From positions 682,001-746,000 of the forward strand of contig JAIXMN010000005.1 in NCBI GenBank assembly GCA_025716815.1: a DNA stretch of 64,000 nucleotides, in the 5' to 3' direction. This stretch comes from Dichotomocladium elegans. Lineage: Eukaryota; Mucoromycota; Mucoromycetes; Mucorales; Lichtheimiaceae. Within the stretch, counting starts at the first letter, position 1, and each line of letters opens with the position of its first letter. Positions 24,480 through 35,849 of the stretch are shown one piece after another. The notes below the pieces were generated by a model. It ran no database searches, was not told the origin of the DNA, and worked only from the letters and a program-made list of their open reading frames with translations. The translations under genes were made by a program, and so were the position numbers.

Positions 24480-25133
24480 CTAGGCGGTGGCTTGCTGTGG
24501 TGCTGCAGATGCGGCAGAGCCTGCAGATGCAGCCGCCAAGCGCCTGCTCTTGTAGTCCTTAATAGCCGATTTGATGGCATCCTCTGCGAGCACTGTAATG
24601 ATGTTTTTCCGTTAGTCTTCCTTTTTTCCAACCCCCCTCTTTTCCCTTCTTACTGAGAAACGATACATTACTTGAGCAGTGTAGCTTAACAGGAGGCAAG
24701 CACAATTCCTTGGCAATTTCAGTGTTCTTGATCTGACCTGCTTCTTCCAAGGTCATACCGCGCACACGCTCCGTCATGAAGCTAGACGAAGCAATCGCCG
24801 AGCCGCAGCCGAACGTCTTAAACTTAACATCGACGATCTTGCCGGTGCTTTCGTCGACTTTGATTTGAAGTTTCATGACATCACCGCACGCAGGTGCGCC
24901 CACCAACCCCGTACCGACGTCGGTAGAATTCTTGGGGAACGAGCCGACATTGCGAGGGTTCTCGTAATGGTCAATCACCTACATGCGTAGAATAGTTGAT
25001 TAATCAGCAAGCTCGCACCTAAACCAGCCTTGTAGTCTGTCTTTCTTCATTTTACCTTTTGATGGTAAGATCGAGTACCGGAAAGAGGTCGCTGAATAGC
25101 ACGAGTCGATCGAAGCAAAGCGTTGCGCAACAT
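24480..25133 (-). CDS. ISU1: Mitochondrial iron-sulfur cluster assembly scaffold
   Basis: Scaffold on which [2Fe-2S] clusters are built from Nfs1-derived sulfur and iron in the mitochondrial matrix. Exons 25133-25056, 24978-24672 and 24592-24480 give 165 residues. The first exon encodes the import leader (MLRNALLRSTRAIQRPL). The three cluster-binding cysteines are present in GAPACGDVMKL, FKTFGCGSAIASSS and LPPVKLHCS; the LPPVK motif is the binding site for the Hsp70 chaperone Ssq1. The end has MLAEDAIKSAIKDYKSRR followed by an Ala-rich tail. All catalytic features are intact. Length and order match the family. Confidence 0.96.
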
Positions 25134-27367
25134 GTCTTTGTGTATTTATTTTGGTTGATGGAAGAAAAAAAAATATGGGGAAAAAGAAAAATAGCAGGGA
25201 TAGCGGCGTTTATATATAGTTTGGTATCTGATACGCTTCACTGATTGGCTTATCAGATGCGAACACCCCCATCTCGTGAATCCGAAGGTCCGCGAACTCA
25301 CTTTTTTTCCTCGCTGAGGCATCCTATTTTGCAACGCTGTGGAGGCGTAGTCGTAAGTTAGGGGTAGCATGAATGACCTATTGCAAGTCCTTCATTTTAT
25401 CCGTTTGACTTGGCCCACGCCGTGTATTGCATTTGTCTGGTTTCACTCAAGGTAAGCGGTCGTTAAAATAAGAATTCATTTATCATCTCATTGGGTCGTA
25501 CAACGCCCTTGTCGACTCGGTTCCGTTGCGTTCGTATCACCTCCCCTTTTGCCCATCTCATCTGGAAAGATCTGTTCAACGCATCAAGGTATCGAGGTAT
25601 CGAAAGAATTGCGCTTCGAGACGTGATGTTAGCATAGTGCTGACAAATCAGAAATCTAGAGCGCTTTTGTTGGGAAGTTATATCAGGTGAACAGCTGTGT
25701 TGGTTATAGTCAGCAGGGTGAACCGCAGGTCAGTAAACGCAAACTGGTAGACGTATAGGAGACGTCATTAGGCTAGCCTCGTCCCCAATAAGACAGATCT
25801 ATTGGGTTTTCTCGGGCTATTCAGCCAGTGGGAAACTTTTTTTTGTTCGCGGAATATGAATATAGCTTAGCAGTGGGAGTAACCTATCAAATTGCATTGT
25901 GCCTTGCCATCATTACTGCCCAGTCGCTGCTGGCTACTACGTCGTTATCACAACATCAAGAGAGGCATCGAAAGCACTACACGCCTCAGAACATTTCACT
26001 GTCAGCAGCGAGGGCAGTGTTTCTTTGTGCTTCAATGATATCTATGCGAATAGCAACATTGCCAGCTACCACGTTCACACCCCACAAACAAAGGCTTTCC
26101 TCCATGGATGGCGATCGACGGGAGTTCCAACGCAGGAAGATCTTTCTGGTGCAATACTGCACTAAAGATGGTACTTCACTCATCAGTATATATGCTTGAT
26201 GAAGGCAGAGACTACCGGTGGAATTTCTTCGTTGGCCACCTGGTGGCGGGGGAATGGAATTAAACACTATATCTGCTTTGTTATATTCCAAGAACATCGC
26301 AGTATGAGGGCTCATGATTACTTTGTTAATAATAAACCCATAGGAATGCTTAGCAGAAGTCACTAGAAATTACGAGTGAATTGCTAACGCGAAGGATAAC
26401 TCCCGCAACCTAAAAGAACTTTCCAGCCCTGTTATCGCAGGGTCAAGATGCAATAATCAGGATACTTGGGCTACTCACCATTCCATGAATGGAGGAGGTG
26501 GGAAGAGAGCAATACAGCCTGCTGTGTGAGACAACAAACAGGCTCATCATCATTTCATTGTATGCGCATCGGCGCACACGCAATCCGCTCGCAGACCGCT
26601 CGTCTTATTACACGTACAAATACTATATACTGATGACTTGCTGTCCATGATCATATGACGCAGGTTTGATTGAAAATAAAAGTACATGCAGCAAGTGCTA
26701 GAAAAGAAAGGATTGGTAGGGATTCTAGCGTCGCAATCGCATCTTTTGTCCAATCTGTCGCATAGGTCGGCCATTCAATAGAGAAATTCTGTAGACTCCT
26801 ATTTGGGTAGAGCTTTTTCAAAGGCAATATCTTCTTTTGCGAAGTTTGGGATCGAAAAGTTTTTGTACACCTCGGATGGTTTGCAGCATAACTCATGGAT
26901 TGGTTCAGGCCGCATGATCCGGCTTTATTCAGCATCTTAAACCAGCAGAGTCTTTGTACATGAGAGGACGGCAAAAGGGCCCAACTAATAACTGCAGACG
27001 ATCTTCGTGACCTGTGTTCCGTTAACTAAGGTTAAACTCGTGCATGCCCGCCTTCCGTATCCTTGATCAAGTATTAGGAAAGTCATCCGAAAACGCCATC
27101 GTAGGAAGCATGAAAACGATAATCGAGTATGAGTGATCTTAGCTTATTTGGTATACCTGCGGCGAGAGCACCCATTAATTTGAGAGTCCTAACAGTGGGG
27201 GCGGCATAGCTGCTCAAATTTTTCAGCCTCCAATCATCATTTAGCACATCGTCCTTACCCTACTGGTTTTCGAGTCCCGAAATAAAGCCAAGCAATACCT
27301 TTGGACATTGGGATAACCTTCGCACCTTCCAGACCTCCATACTAACCTTTTACACAAGCGTCGTAAT
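25134..27367. other. 2.2-kb gene-poor region
   Basis: No complete gene recognised. Contains one possible protein-coding remnant (25866-26165, listed separately) and the promoter of STT3 near its right end. No tRNA or repeat structure seen. Confidence 0.4.
25866..26165 (+). pseudogene. Possible exon or relic with a secreted-protein-like segment
   Basis: A 99-codon frame opens right after an AG (25865) and closes with TAA. It includes CPVAAGYYVVITTSREAS followed by SEHFTVSSEGSVSL. The pattern AGxYYVxITTS...FTV resembles the Ig-like repeat of fungal Kre9/Knh-type wall proteins. I found no upstream exon with a start codon or signal peptide, so it is either the last exon of a gene I could not assemble or a fragment. 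The call is tentative. Confidence 0.25.
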
Positions 27368-29830
27368 ATGGCTTTGCTGGAAGTCAGCAGTCAAAAGACG
27401 CTGTTGAAAACGGCCATTCTTGGTCTCATTGCTGCTGCTGCGTTCTCATCACGTCTCTTCAGTATCGTCCGTTATGAGTCTGTCATCCATGAATTCGATC
27501 CTTGGTGAGTTTGGTTCCTTGAAATACGCGACAAATACCGTTAACAGCAATCGTTGCTAACGATGTCTGCTATATTCTCCCTTCTCCAGGTTCAACTATC
27601 GCGCTACTCGAATGCTAGTGAAGGATGGTTTTTACGAGTTTTGGAATTGGTTCGACGAACGATCGTGGTACCCTTTGGGTCGCGTGGTTGGCGGCACAGT
27701 CTATCCCGGGCTCATGGTCACGTCCGCACTCATTCACAACGTACTTCATTACCTCAACTTCCAAGTCGACATTCGAAACGTCTGTGTCTTACTGGCCCCT
27801 GTGTTCTCGGGAGCCACGGCCATCGCTACTTATCTATTAACAAAGGAGCTTAAAGACTCTTCTGCGGGTTTATTAGCCGCTGCCTTCATAGGCATCGCCC
27901 CGGGTTATATTTCGCGCTCGGTTGCGGGATCCTACGACAACGAGGGCATTGCCATCTTTCTGCTCATGTTCACCTTCTACCTGTGGATCAAGGCCCTGAA
28001 GCTCGGCTCGGCTCTGTACGGTGCATTTGCCGCGTTCTTTTACTTTTACATGGTCGCCGCATGGGGTGGCTATGTTTTCATCATCAATCTGATCCCCCTT
28101 CATGTCTTCGTCCTCATGCTCATGGGTCGATTTTCAAGCCGCGTCTATGTCGCCTATTCGACCTTCTACGTGCTCGGTACCCTCATGTCTATGCAGATCC
28201 CTTTCGTGGGCTTCCAGCCAACGCGGACTTCGGAACACATGGCTGCCCTTGGTAATTGCTTCGAACACCCGATGAGAAAAGCTGTGTGCGCCCATGAGGG
28301 TACTTACAAAGATCATAGGCATTTTCGGCCTGTGCCAGATTATGGGCTTTGTCGAACTTCTTCGCTCTCACCTCCAGACCAAACAGTTTCAAACGATGCT
28401 CAAGGCAATTGTGTTTGTTATATTCTTCCTCGGTTTCGGTGGGTTGGTGGGCCTTACTTTTGCGGGCTACATTGCTCCCTGGACTGGTCGCTTCTACTCT
28501 CTTTGGGATACTGGTTATGCCAAAATTCATATTCCCATCATCGCGTCCGTCTCAGAGCATCAGCCGACAGCCTGGGCGTCCTTCTTCTTTGATCTTCAGA
28601 TGCTCATCTTCCTGTTCCCGGCTGGCATTTATCTCTGCTACCGGAATCTCCGCGACGAACATGTGTTTGTGATTGTATATGGCGTTTTTGCATCTTACTT
28701 TGCTGGTGTGATGGTGCGCTTGATGCTCACTCTGACTCCGGTCGTCTGTGTTTGTGCCGGTATTGCTGTATCGACCTTGCTCGATACCTACCTTGACACC
28801 TCCAACACTCCTTCCGCAACTACCGATGCCACCGAAGGTGAGCCCGGATCTTCTGAAAAGAAGAAGGGCAAACAAAGCGCGAAGTCGTCCTCGCAAGAAA
28901 AGCCTGCTGTCGGAATCTATGCTAAGGACATCCGTGTTCTTGTGGTGGGTGCCTTTACCTTCTTCCTCATCTTCTTTGTTTGGCATTGCACCTGGGTTAC
29001 CTCGAACGCATATTCAAGCCCTTCCATTGTGCTCGCTTCGCGTAACCCCGACGGCTCCCAACATATCATCGATGACTTCCGAGAAGCTTACTACTGGCTG
29101 CGTCGCAACACTAAGGAAGATGCTAAGATCATGTCCTGGTGGGACTACGGCTATCAAATTGCGGGTATGGCTGACCGACCTACCTTGGTTGACAACAACA
29201 CGTGGAACAACACACATATTGCGACTGTAGGCCGTGCGATGTCTTCAAATGAAGAGGATGCCTACGAAATTATGCAGAAGCATGATGTCGATTATGTGCT
29301 CGTAATTTTTGGCGGCTTATTGGGATACTCTGGTGACGATATCAACAAGTACTTATGGATGATCCGTATTGCCGAAGGTAAATCCGCCACCACTGGGCCA
29401 GAAATGTTTTTTGTAACGACCCCGGTGGTATGTATTTTTAGGTGTCTGGCCCGATAAGATCAAGGAATCCAATTACTTCACGCCTAATGGCGAATACCGC
29501 GTAGATGAGCTAGCGTCTCCCGCTATGCGCGAGTCGTTAATGTATAAGATGAGCTACTACCGCTTCAATGAGCTGTTTGGAGGACAGCAGCCGATGGACC
29601 GTGTGCGCCAGCAACGCCTGCCAATCCAGGGACCTGACCTTTCTGTTCTTGAGGAGGCATACACCTCGGAGAACTGGATTGTCCGAATCTACAAAGTCAA
29701 GGATTTGGACAACTTGGGCCGCTCGCACAAGTCTGCTAGGGAATTTGAAGCGGGGAAAAAGCACAAGTCCGTTAGAAGCAAAAAGAGCAAGGAGCGAAGA
29801 CGACGCGCGTCTGTAGAAGACCTTGACTGA
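27368..29830 (+). CDS. STT3: Oligosaccharyltransferase catalytic subunit STT3
   Basis: Catalytic subunit of the ER oligosaccharyltransferase, which transfers the lipid-linked glycan to Asn in N-X-S/T sequons. Exons 27368-27504, 27590-28251, 28319-29377 and 29442-29830 give 748 residues. The first lumenal loop keeps the acidic catalytic motif (EFDPWFNYRAT), a second acidic motif is at [10 protein letters not shown], and the SVSEHQP loop motif is present. The signature [12 protein letters not shown] is intact, and the conserved double sequon lies in [11 protein letters not shown]. About 11-13 membrane helices precede the lumenal domain. A charged Ser/Lys linker ([18 protein letters not shown]) occurs in the second half, and the C-terminus is strongly basic. 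All active-site features are present, so it should be functional. Confidence 0.97.
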
Positions 29831-30057
29831 ATCACAGTCCATCATTGATGATGGAAACATACACACACACACAAATATAAAAGGAAACCTACAAACCAAG
29901 GAAAAAAAAGCAATAAAATTGGCCCGAAGGAACAATGTTATGCAATGTAGGGCGGGAGATAATTTCCCACTTTTAAAAAGCCACTGTAATGCCAAAATTG
30001 TAAAGATCATTACAGCCCCTTTTCGCCTTCCATCCAGACATTTTCCGCAGCAACGAA

Positions 30058-31558
30058 ATGATGCAAGCACGGCAACCTACATCTGATTTCGAGGTACGAG
30101 CCGCGTCTCAGCCTGAGTATCTTTAGCAAGTGGTACTGTTTGCTGCATCCAGATTCCACTTGCTTGCTTTCTTGCTTATTTCCCGGATTATTGATTACCT
30201 ATTTATCCAAACCCACACACCCACGCGTGCAGGTTGCATCGCCTCCCACAGACAGCGTTTCGGGTTTGGATTTCTCTCCTGTCGCCGATTACCTTGCTGT
30301 TTCATCCTGGGACAACCAAGTATGTCTGTGTGCGCGCGCGCGTGCGCTTGCGAGTTCTCAGCATGGAACTCTGAGGTTGCGAAGGAATCTCATTGCGAGA
30401 ATTAACAGATTAGGATATATGAAGTTCAACCCAACGGTAGCACAACTCCTAAGGCTGCATATGCCCATGAGGCACCGGCATTATGTGTTACATGGAGCAA
30501 GGTGAGCGGAACTCGATCATTATTTTGAGGTGGATGGAGGAAAGGGAGGGTTAGTTTCTCGAGCTAATCTCGGTGGAATGGCAATATCCTTTTTCGCGGG
30601 TGGTTTTTTTTTTTTAAAAAAAAATATAGGATGGGACCAAAGTCGTGTCAGGTGGCGGTGACAAAGCTGCGCGCATGATGGATATTACCACAGGACAAAC
30701 AACTCAGGTTGCAGAACATGCAGAACCCATCCGATGCGTCAAGTTTCTTGACCAGGGTCAGTCGATTTTAGCGACTGGTAGTTGGGACAAGACGATCAAA
30801 TACTGGGATACCAGGTCACCGCAGCCTATTGGCACCGTACAATTGCCGGAACGATTATACACCATGGACACAAAAGGCAATTTACTGGTGGCAGGGACAG
30901 CAAATCGTCATATTTTATTGTTTGATCTCAACAATCCTACAACAATATTTAAGGTAACCATCCGGGTTTTCCCTCGCCTCCGTTTTTACTAACGTTTTTC
31001 TAACCTTTTTTTTTTTTTTAAAAAAAAAAAAGCAACGTCTATCACCGCTCAAATGGCAAACGCGGGCAGTCTCTTGCTTTACTGACGGAAGTGGCTATGC
31101 TGTAGGATCCATCGAAGGTCGTTTGGCCATACAATATTTGGAACAACAGAAGCAGAGGTAAATTCATATACACATGCAATGGAAACTGTATTTTAAAACG
31201 ATTGGTGAATAGCCTGAATTTCTCATTTAGGTGTCATCGCGATGAAGCAAAGAATGTGTACTCAGTAAACGCCATTTCTTTCCATCCCATATACGGTACA
31301 TTTGCGACGGCAGGCAGTGACGGGACCTATTGCTTCTGGGACAAAGGCAGCAAGCAACGACTCAAGGCTTCCACCAAAATGAACGGTACTATTGCATGCA
31401 CGACATTCAACCGCAACGGTGCCATCTTTGCATATGCCCTCAGCTACGACTGGACCAAAGGTTACAAGTTTGCTACACCCAACGGTCCTCATAAGATATA
31501 TTTACATGCTGTCAACGATGACGAAATTAGACCCCGAGATATGTTGTGCCCGGGATGA
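30058..31558 (+). CDS. RAE1: mRNA export factor RAE1/GLE2 (WD40)
   Basis: Nuclear-pore-associated seven-bladed WD40 protein that binds Nup98-type GLEBS motifs and supports mRNA export and mitosis. Exons 30058-30093, 30233-30319, 30409-30501, 30630-30953, 31033-31157 and 31231-31558 give 330 residues. Recognisable elements include DSVSGLDFSP, AVSSWDNQIRIYEV, KVVSGGGDKAARMMD, ILATGSWDKTIKYWD, GYAVGSIEGRLAI and the C-terminal NAISFHPIYGTFATAGSDG with FWDK. The start has two ATGs in tandem (30058 and 30061). Length agrees with the usual 330-370. It follows STT3 in the same direction, 227 bp downstream. Introns 3 and 4 end in T/A homopolymer-rich acceptors. Confidence 0.95.
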
Positions 31559-33665
31559 ACATACAATATACATAATCGGTCATTGGGCGTTTTGGTAGAA
31601 GAAACATAGGTACATACATCCTCATCGATTAAGGGTGAGCAGGAGGGAGTGTAATATCTGCGAGAGAATTATATCGAGGTAATTGGTCAAGAAAGAGATT
31701 TGAGATAAGACAGCATAAAGGGGGATGTAGAGATATGGCTATGTACTTTCTGTACGAAGAATTGTATACATGAAGGGCCTTTATTTGGTAATGGATAATG
31801 CACCTATTTGTAAGACCGAGGATATCCGTTTTGGTCGGTTGTAAAGAGCAAAGTAAAACGTAACAGGTTCTTAGGAAAATGAGACATTGATATCTCGAAT
31901 CATCGAAGCATCGGATAACTTAAAGTTGAACGATTTCGAAGGATTCGTCTCTCATTCTTCCTGGTGTCTAGTTGACTGTCGTAATAGGAAAAAAAAAAAA
32001 CTATGATCCAGCTAGTGATAATTCTACAGTGGTCATCATAGTATGGATATGGATATGTTGAAGAATTTTTGAGATATAAAGAACACTACTACCTATATGC
32101 CATGATGCAATATTAGATCGAGCCTCGGATAAAAGGAAGAAATAGCCTCTATAAGTATGACGGGTGATTGTATAGAACAACTCATCAGTGAAATAGATGA
32201 TAGAGAGCTTTGTCATGCTGCGAGTTCTTTGTGGAGAGTATGTTTTATTTATCATTGATATGAGACAATAGGTCTGATGCAGTAGTGGTTTAGCACGCAG
32301 TCCGTAGCACACAACAACACAGACTCGTAGCAGCTGAGTCATTGCCTGGGTGTATATTGATCATCATGATGACAATATATGAAAAGAAGTCAAGCGGGTT
32401 GCTTAAACTTGTCTGCAACGAAGCTGTGGGCTGATAATCACGAAGCATGGTGAAATAACAGCGACGAGAGTCGTAGATGTAAGTCTTCGGAAGGAGGATA
32501 TACATCACTTGTTTCAGCGTTGTTAAATCTATCCTTGGCCACTCTTCCACGGGTATTCCGGTATGAACATTTATTTGACTTGCCTGTTGTATTCGAATCC
32601 AACACCTTCTGCCCTTTGTGGATTGACCAATCATCCCGTATTTGATGAAACATGGAAGAGATTGTCAAAACGGAATTGCATTATCCGGTGGGGCCGCGAT
32701 TTGGCCGTTACGTCTTTGGACAAGCCCTTCCTCTCGTTGCATGTTCCTGACCCTGCCGTCGCTTCGACGTTGCTTCTGGACTTGCTCCTGACGCACCACC
32801 AATACTCCGTCATGGGTATCCCCATGTGTACACCTGGACACGCCTTGGTGTGAGTCAGTTTCGGTAAGTCAGTGGTAAGAAGATGTTTTATGTTGACCAC
32901 GAAACCCTTTTTATCCCATTTTTTTTTTATTTTGTTGCGAATTTTATTTGGAAAATGAAGTAGGTACCTTGCTGGAGCTACTCTGAGCTGGCCGCTGCAT
33001 ACTGGAATCAGTATAGATTGTCTATGCGAAAGATACGACAATACTGTTCGAGTAAAAAATCAGCTAGTCAATACACGTTTAGTTAGTTATTCTTTCCACG
33101 TGGACCTTGTTGCATTGATCACCCCTCCCTGCTTCATCAAACGAAGAGCATTAAGAGCCCCCGCTGGCGCGAGGAAAAATGGTGGACCTTACAGTGATTA
33201 TGAAATCATCTACCAGATAGATACGGTGCCCTTTTGTTTACAACTTGAGTCTCGAGTACACTATAAGCAATTGCTGCACAGATTCGTTTCCTGACCCAAA
33301 TATGCAGTTCATGTCCGTCTGGCATCCGCGTTCTTCAGGCTGCGTACGAACGTACATAAAAACACAGTTCTTTTCTTCTATATCCAATGTCAGCCATATC
33401 CCATCGGTTGTATCCGGCGAAGGGCATGATTAGTTTTTGCATTAGTATTCCTTTCTATAGACGCGTGCGGACCAGTAATGTATTCATGGAGTTGATGTGC
33501 ATTGTACAATATGATGAACCTTAATATGAAGAGAGAGACAGATAGAAGATAACAGTTCGGAGATCAAGTAATTTGCATAGAGAGAAGAGCGGTGAGTGAC
33601 CAGGTTGAGTCCGATATTTTTTGTACGCAAGTTTTTCTGGAGTCAGTCCCAGAGCCGAGCGTTGT
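31559..33665. other. 2.1-kb gene-poor region
   Basis: RAE1 3' flank and the 3' flank of the SH3 gene, with one possible coding relic (32527-32853, listed separately). No intact gene, tRNA or terminal repeats seen. Confidence 0.4.
32527..32853 (+). pseudogene. Isolated reading-frame relic, possibly element-derived
   Basis: A 108-codon frame with GC-rich third positions, unlike the flanks. It includes NHPVFDETWKRLSKRN, LDKPFLSLHVPDPAVA and HQYSVMGIPMCTPGHALV. There is no promoter-like context and no obvious partner exon. The composition suggests a fragment of a former gene or of a retrotransposon protein. I do not recognise the family. Confidence 0.25.
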
Positions 33666-34539
33666 TTATATGAACTCGACATAGGATTCCGGGATGAGTC
33701 CTGTCTCATCTTCAACATCGGCAATGAGCCATCCCTGAGGATAACATAAAACGCATGAGCTAATCAGCAATATCTTTCTCTCTCGCACACGCGCGCGGAG
33801 GACAACATTTGGGAAGATTTGGTAGTTTTTTATCCCCCGCTCCCTGCCTTCCCCTCAACTGTCCTTCTAATAAACTTACAGGACTCTGGCGGTATTGCAC
33901 CCAGATCACATCGCCCGCCTTCATGCCAATTTCGTACTCCGTCTCGGGCACAAAGTCATACAAGGCACGTGCCTGGCGACCAGTGAATTCGGACGATGAC
34001 AGCGACACGATCGATGGTTTGCGTTCTGTGGCATCCGGGAGATGTCCGTAGTGCAGAGGCGAGGATGGAGGATAAGCAAAGTCGCGTACGATAGGCTCGA
34101 GCGCAGCTAATGCCGAATGTTAGCTCCGACGTATGAATGTGAAACATGTGCACGGTACCTGAGGTCTCGTCGCCATCGCGCTGCGTGTGGACACCAGCAA
34201 TGGTCGGCAACTTCATCGCTTCGGTCTAGCATATCGCAAGATAAATTACAAATACATCCGTTAGATCTCTCTCCCTCTCTCTTGTTCTCTTATTTGGCCC
34301 GAACTGGAGGAGGTCAATCCATTTCCCCATACCTGAAGCAATGTCTGCTGCTGCTGCTGCTGCTGCTGCTGCGCAATCGCCTTCAGAGCAGCATCTGGAT
34401 CCTCAAGACCAAAAATGGGACCCATATCATGAAGTTGTTGAGATACAACTCGCATCTTTGTGTCGTCATAATCATCTTTTTCTTCGGACGAATATGAGCT
34501 TGCGCTCGAAACGTCGCTGGGCTCTTCTTCTTTCTTCAT
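33666..34539 (-). CDS. Small SH3-domain adaptor (Skb5/Nbp2-like)
   Basis: Exons 34539-34333, 34225-34159, 34106-33880 and 33734-33666 give 189 residues. The N-terminal part is acidic and Ser-rich, with a nine-Gln run. The C-terminus is one SH3 domain: ARALYDFVPETEYEIGMKAGD, then VIWVQYRQSP, GWLIADVEDETGLIPESYVEFI split across an intron. The ALYDF, GW and P-x-x-Y residues that form the proline-peptide groove are intact. Small proteins with a single C-terminal SH3 of this type (fission yeast Skb5, budding yeast Nbp2) link PAK kinases or MAPK pathways to phosphatases. The exact orthology is an inference. Confidence 0.82.
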
Positions 34540-35482
34540 TGCCGGCTTTCTGAAAGGTCGTCTCGAAAGGGTACTACTGCGAACAAGCTAAGAAGGGCCG
34601 ACGAGGGTGTTGTGCTTTAGATAGGTGTCACTGTAGATACACAAAAGGGGGCTTGATGGTCAATTATTACCTTCTTGAGTACCAAAGTTAGTGTAATTGC
34701 AGTTGAAAGAGTCATTACAGCTGTGTCATAAAAATTGAAAGGAGGGGAATGGGGTTGTATCTTTGGGCAACGAGTCTCTTTCTTTCTCTTTTGTCTTATG
34801 GCGCAGAATGGAACACTTTTTGTTTGAGAAGGGAGAATGGGGTGCGAAATGTGTTACGCTGAGAAAAAAAAAAGAATATGTGTTCGTGAGTTTGCGTGCG
34901 ACAAAGAGAAAGAGAGAGAGAGAGAGAGAGAAAAGCGAAGAAACAAGTTGCCTCAACAAAGGCACACAACTAAGGTACAAAAGAGAGAAGAAAGAAATGG
35001 AAAACACTTGTGGGGGCAGCAAAACAAAAAACGAAAAAAAAATACACACATTTTTTGTGTAGCGCTTTTCATGAAGAGCAATTCTTCTTTCCTTGGCAAT
35101 CTGCTTAAGTTATCTAATTTGTCGTCTTTTCATTGCTTTAATTAACCACGTATTATGTGTGGGGAAGAGAGCGATGGTTATATTTCCTCTCTTGCTTATA
35201 GGTCATGTGTGTGTGAGAGAGAAAGGGGGGCCGTTGTCGTGCGGGGGTGAAGGTTGAGCTGTGCTGAGTGAAGATTATTTAAAGGTTGTGCAACAAGCAA
35301 TCAACTTTTTATCGCCTCTCCCTCTTTTTTCCTCCATTCTTTAGATTTCGCAAATACCCAATCTGTCACGCGTATCGATTCTAGCACCTTAAGTTAAAGA
35401 AGAACGACAGAACCGGTGACTTGTTTCGGATCTGTGAATCTTTATGATCAAAGCGTATTAAAGCCGTGTGACCGTCTGCCAA
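34540..35482. other. Intergenic region with GA microsatellite
   Basis: Divergent spacer between the SH3 gene and the small gene at 35483. It contains a (GA)n run at about 34908-34932 and purine-rich flanks. Short frames here are low-complexity and not credible. Confidence 0.5.
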
Positions 35483-35795
35483 ATGGATCTTTGGCGATCC
35501 TTTCATCCCTCGGTACCGCTAACCAAAGTTGGTTGAAGGTCGATCGAGGGTGTTACTGACAATGCCTCCCCACCTCCTTCCTTCCCTTTCGTTTACTGTT
35601 GCCCTATATGTAATTCTAATAATTCCTCCTCTTCCGCCACTCTACTTCGTTTCCTGTCTAGCAACACTATCTCCGTATGAACGCCAATCCACTGGAAATC
35701 GTCTCAATGGATTGGGCACTCCAGTATTGGATGTGATACAGCAGAACAAGTTGGCCCGTGCACATTATAAGATGTCCAATCCCAACAACTACTGA
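35483..35795 (+). CDS. Small protein of unknown function (60 residues)
   Basis: Proposed exons 35483-35531 and 35662-35795. The second exon has protein-like composition (SPYERQSTGNRLNGLGTPVL, then QQNKLARAHYKMSNPNNY), and the only intron that links it in phase to an upstream ATG uses a weak donor (GTTGAA) with a T/C-rich tract and a good acceptor (CTAG). I do not recognise it. Size, N-terminal MDLWRSFHP and lack of a membrane helix would fit a small organellar or structural subunit. It ends 54 bp from the end of PPA2. Treat as a candidate. Confidence 0.4.
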
Positions 35796-35849
35796 AATCA
35801 TCATTCTCCTTGAATTCACGCTATCGGTCCTCCTCTTAATTATTGATAT

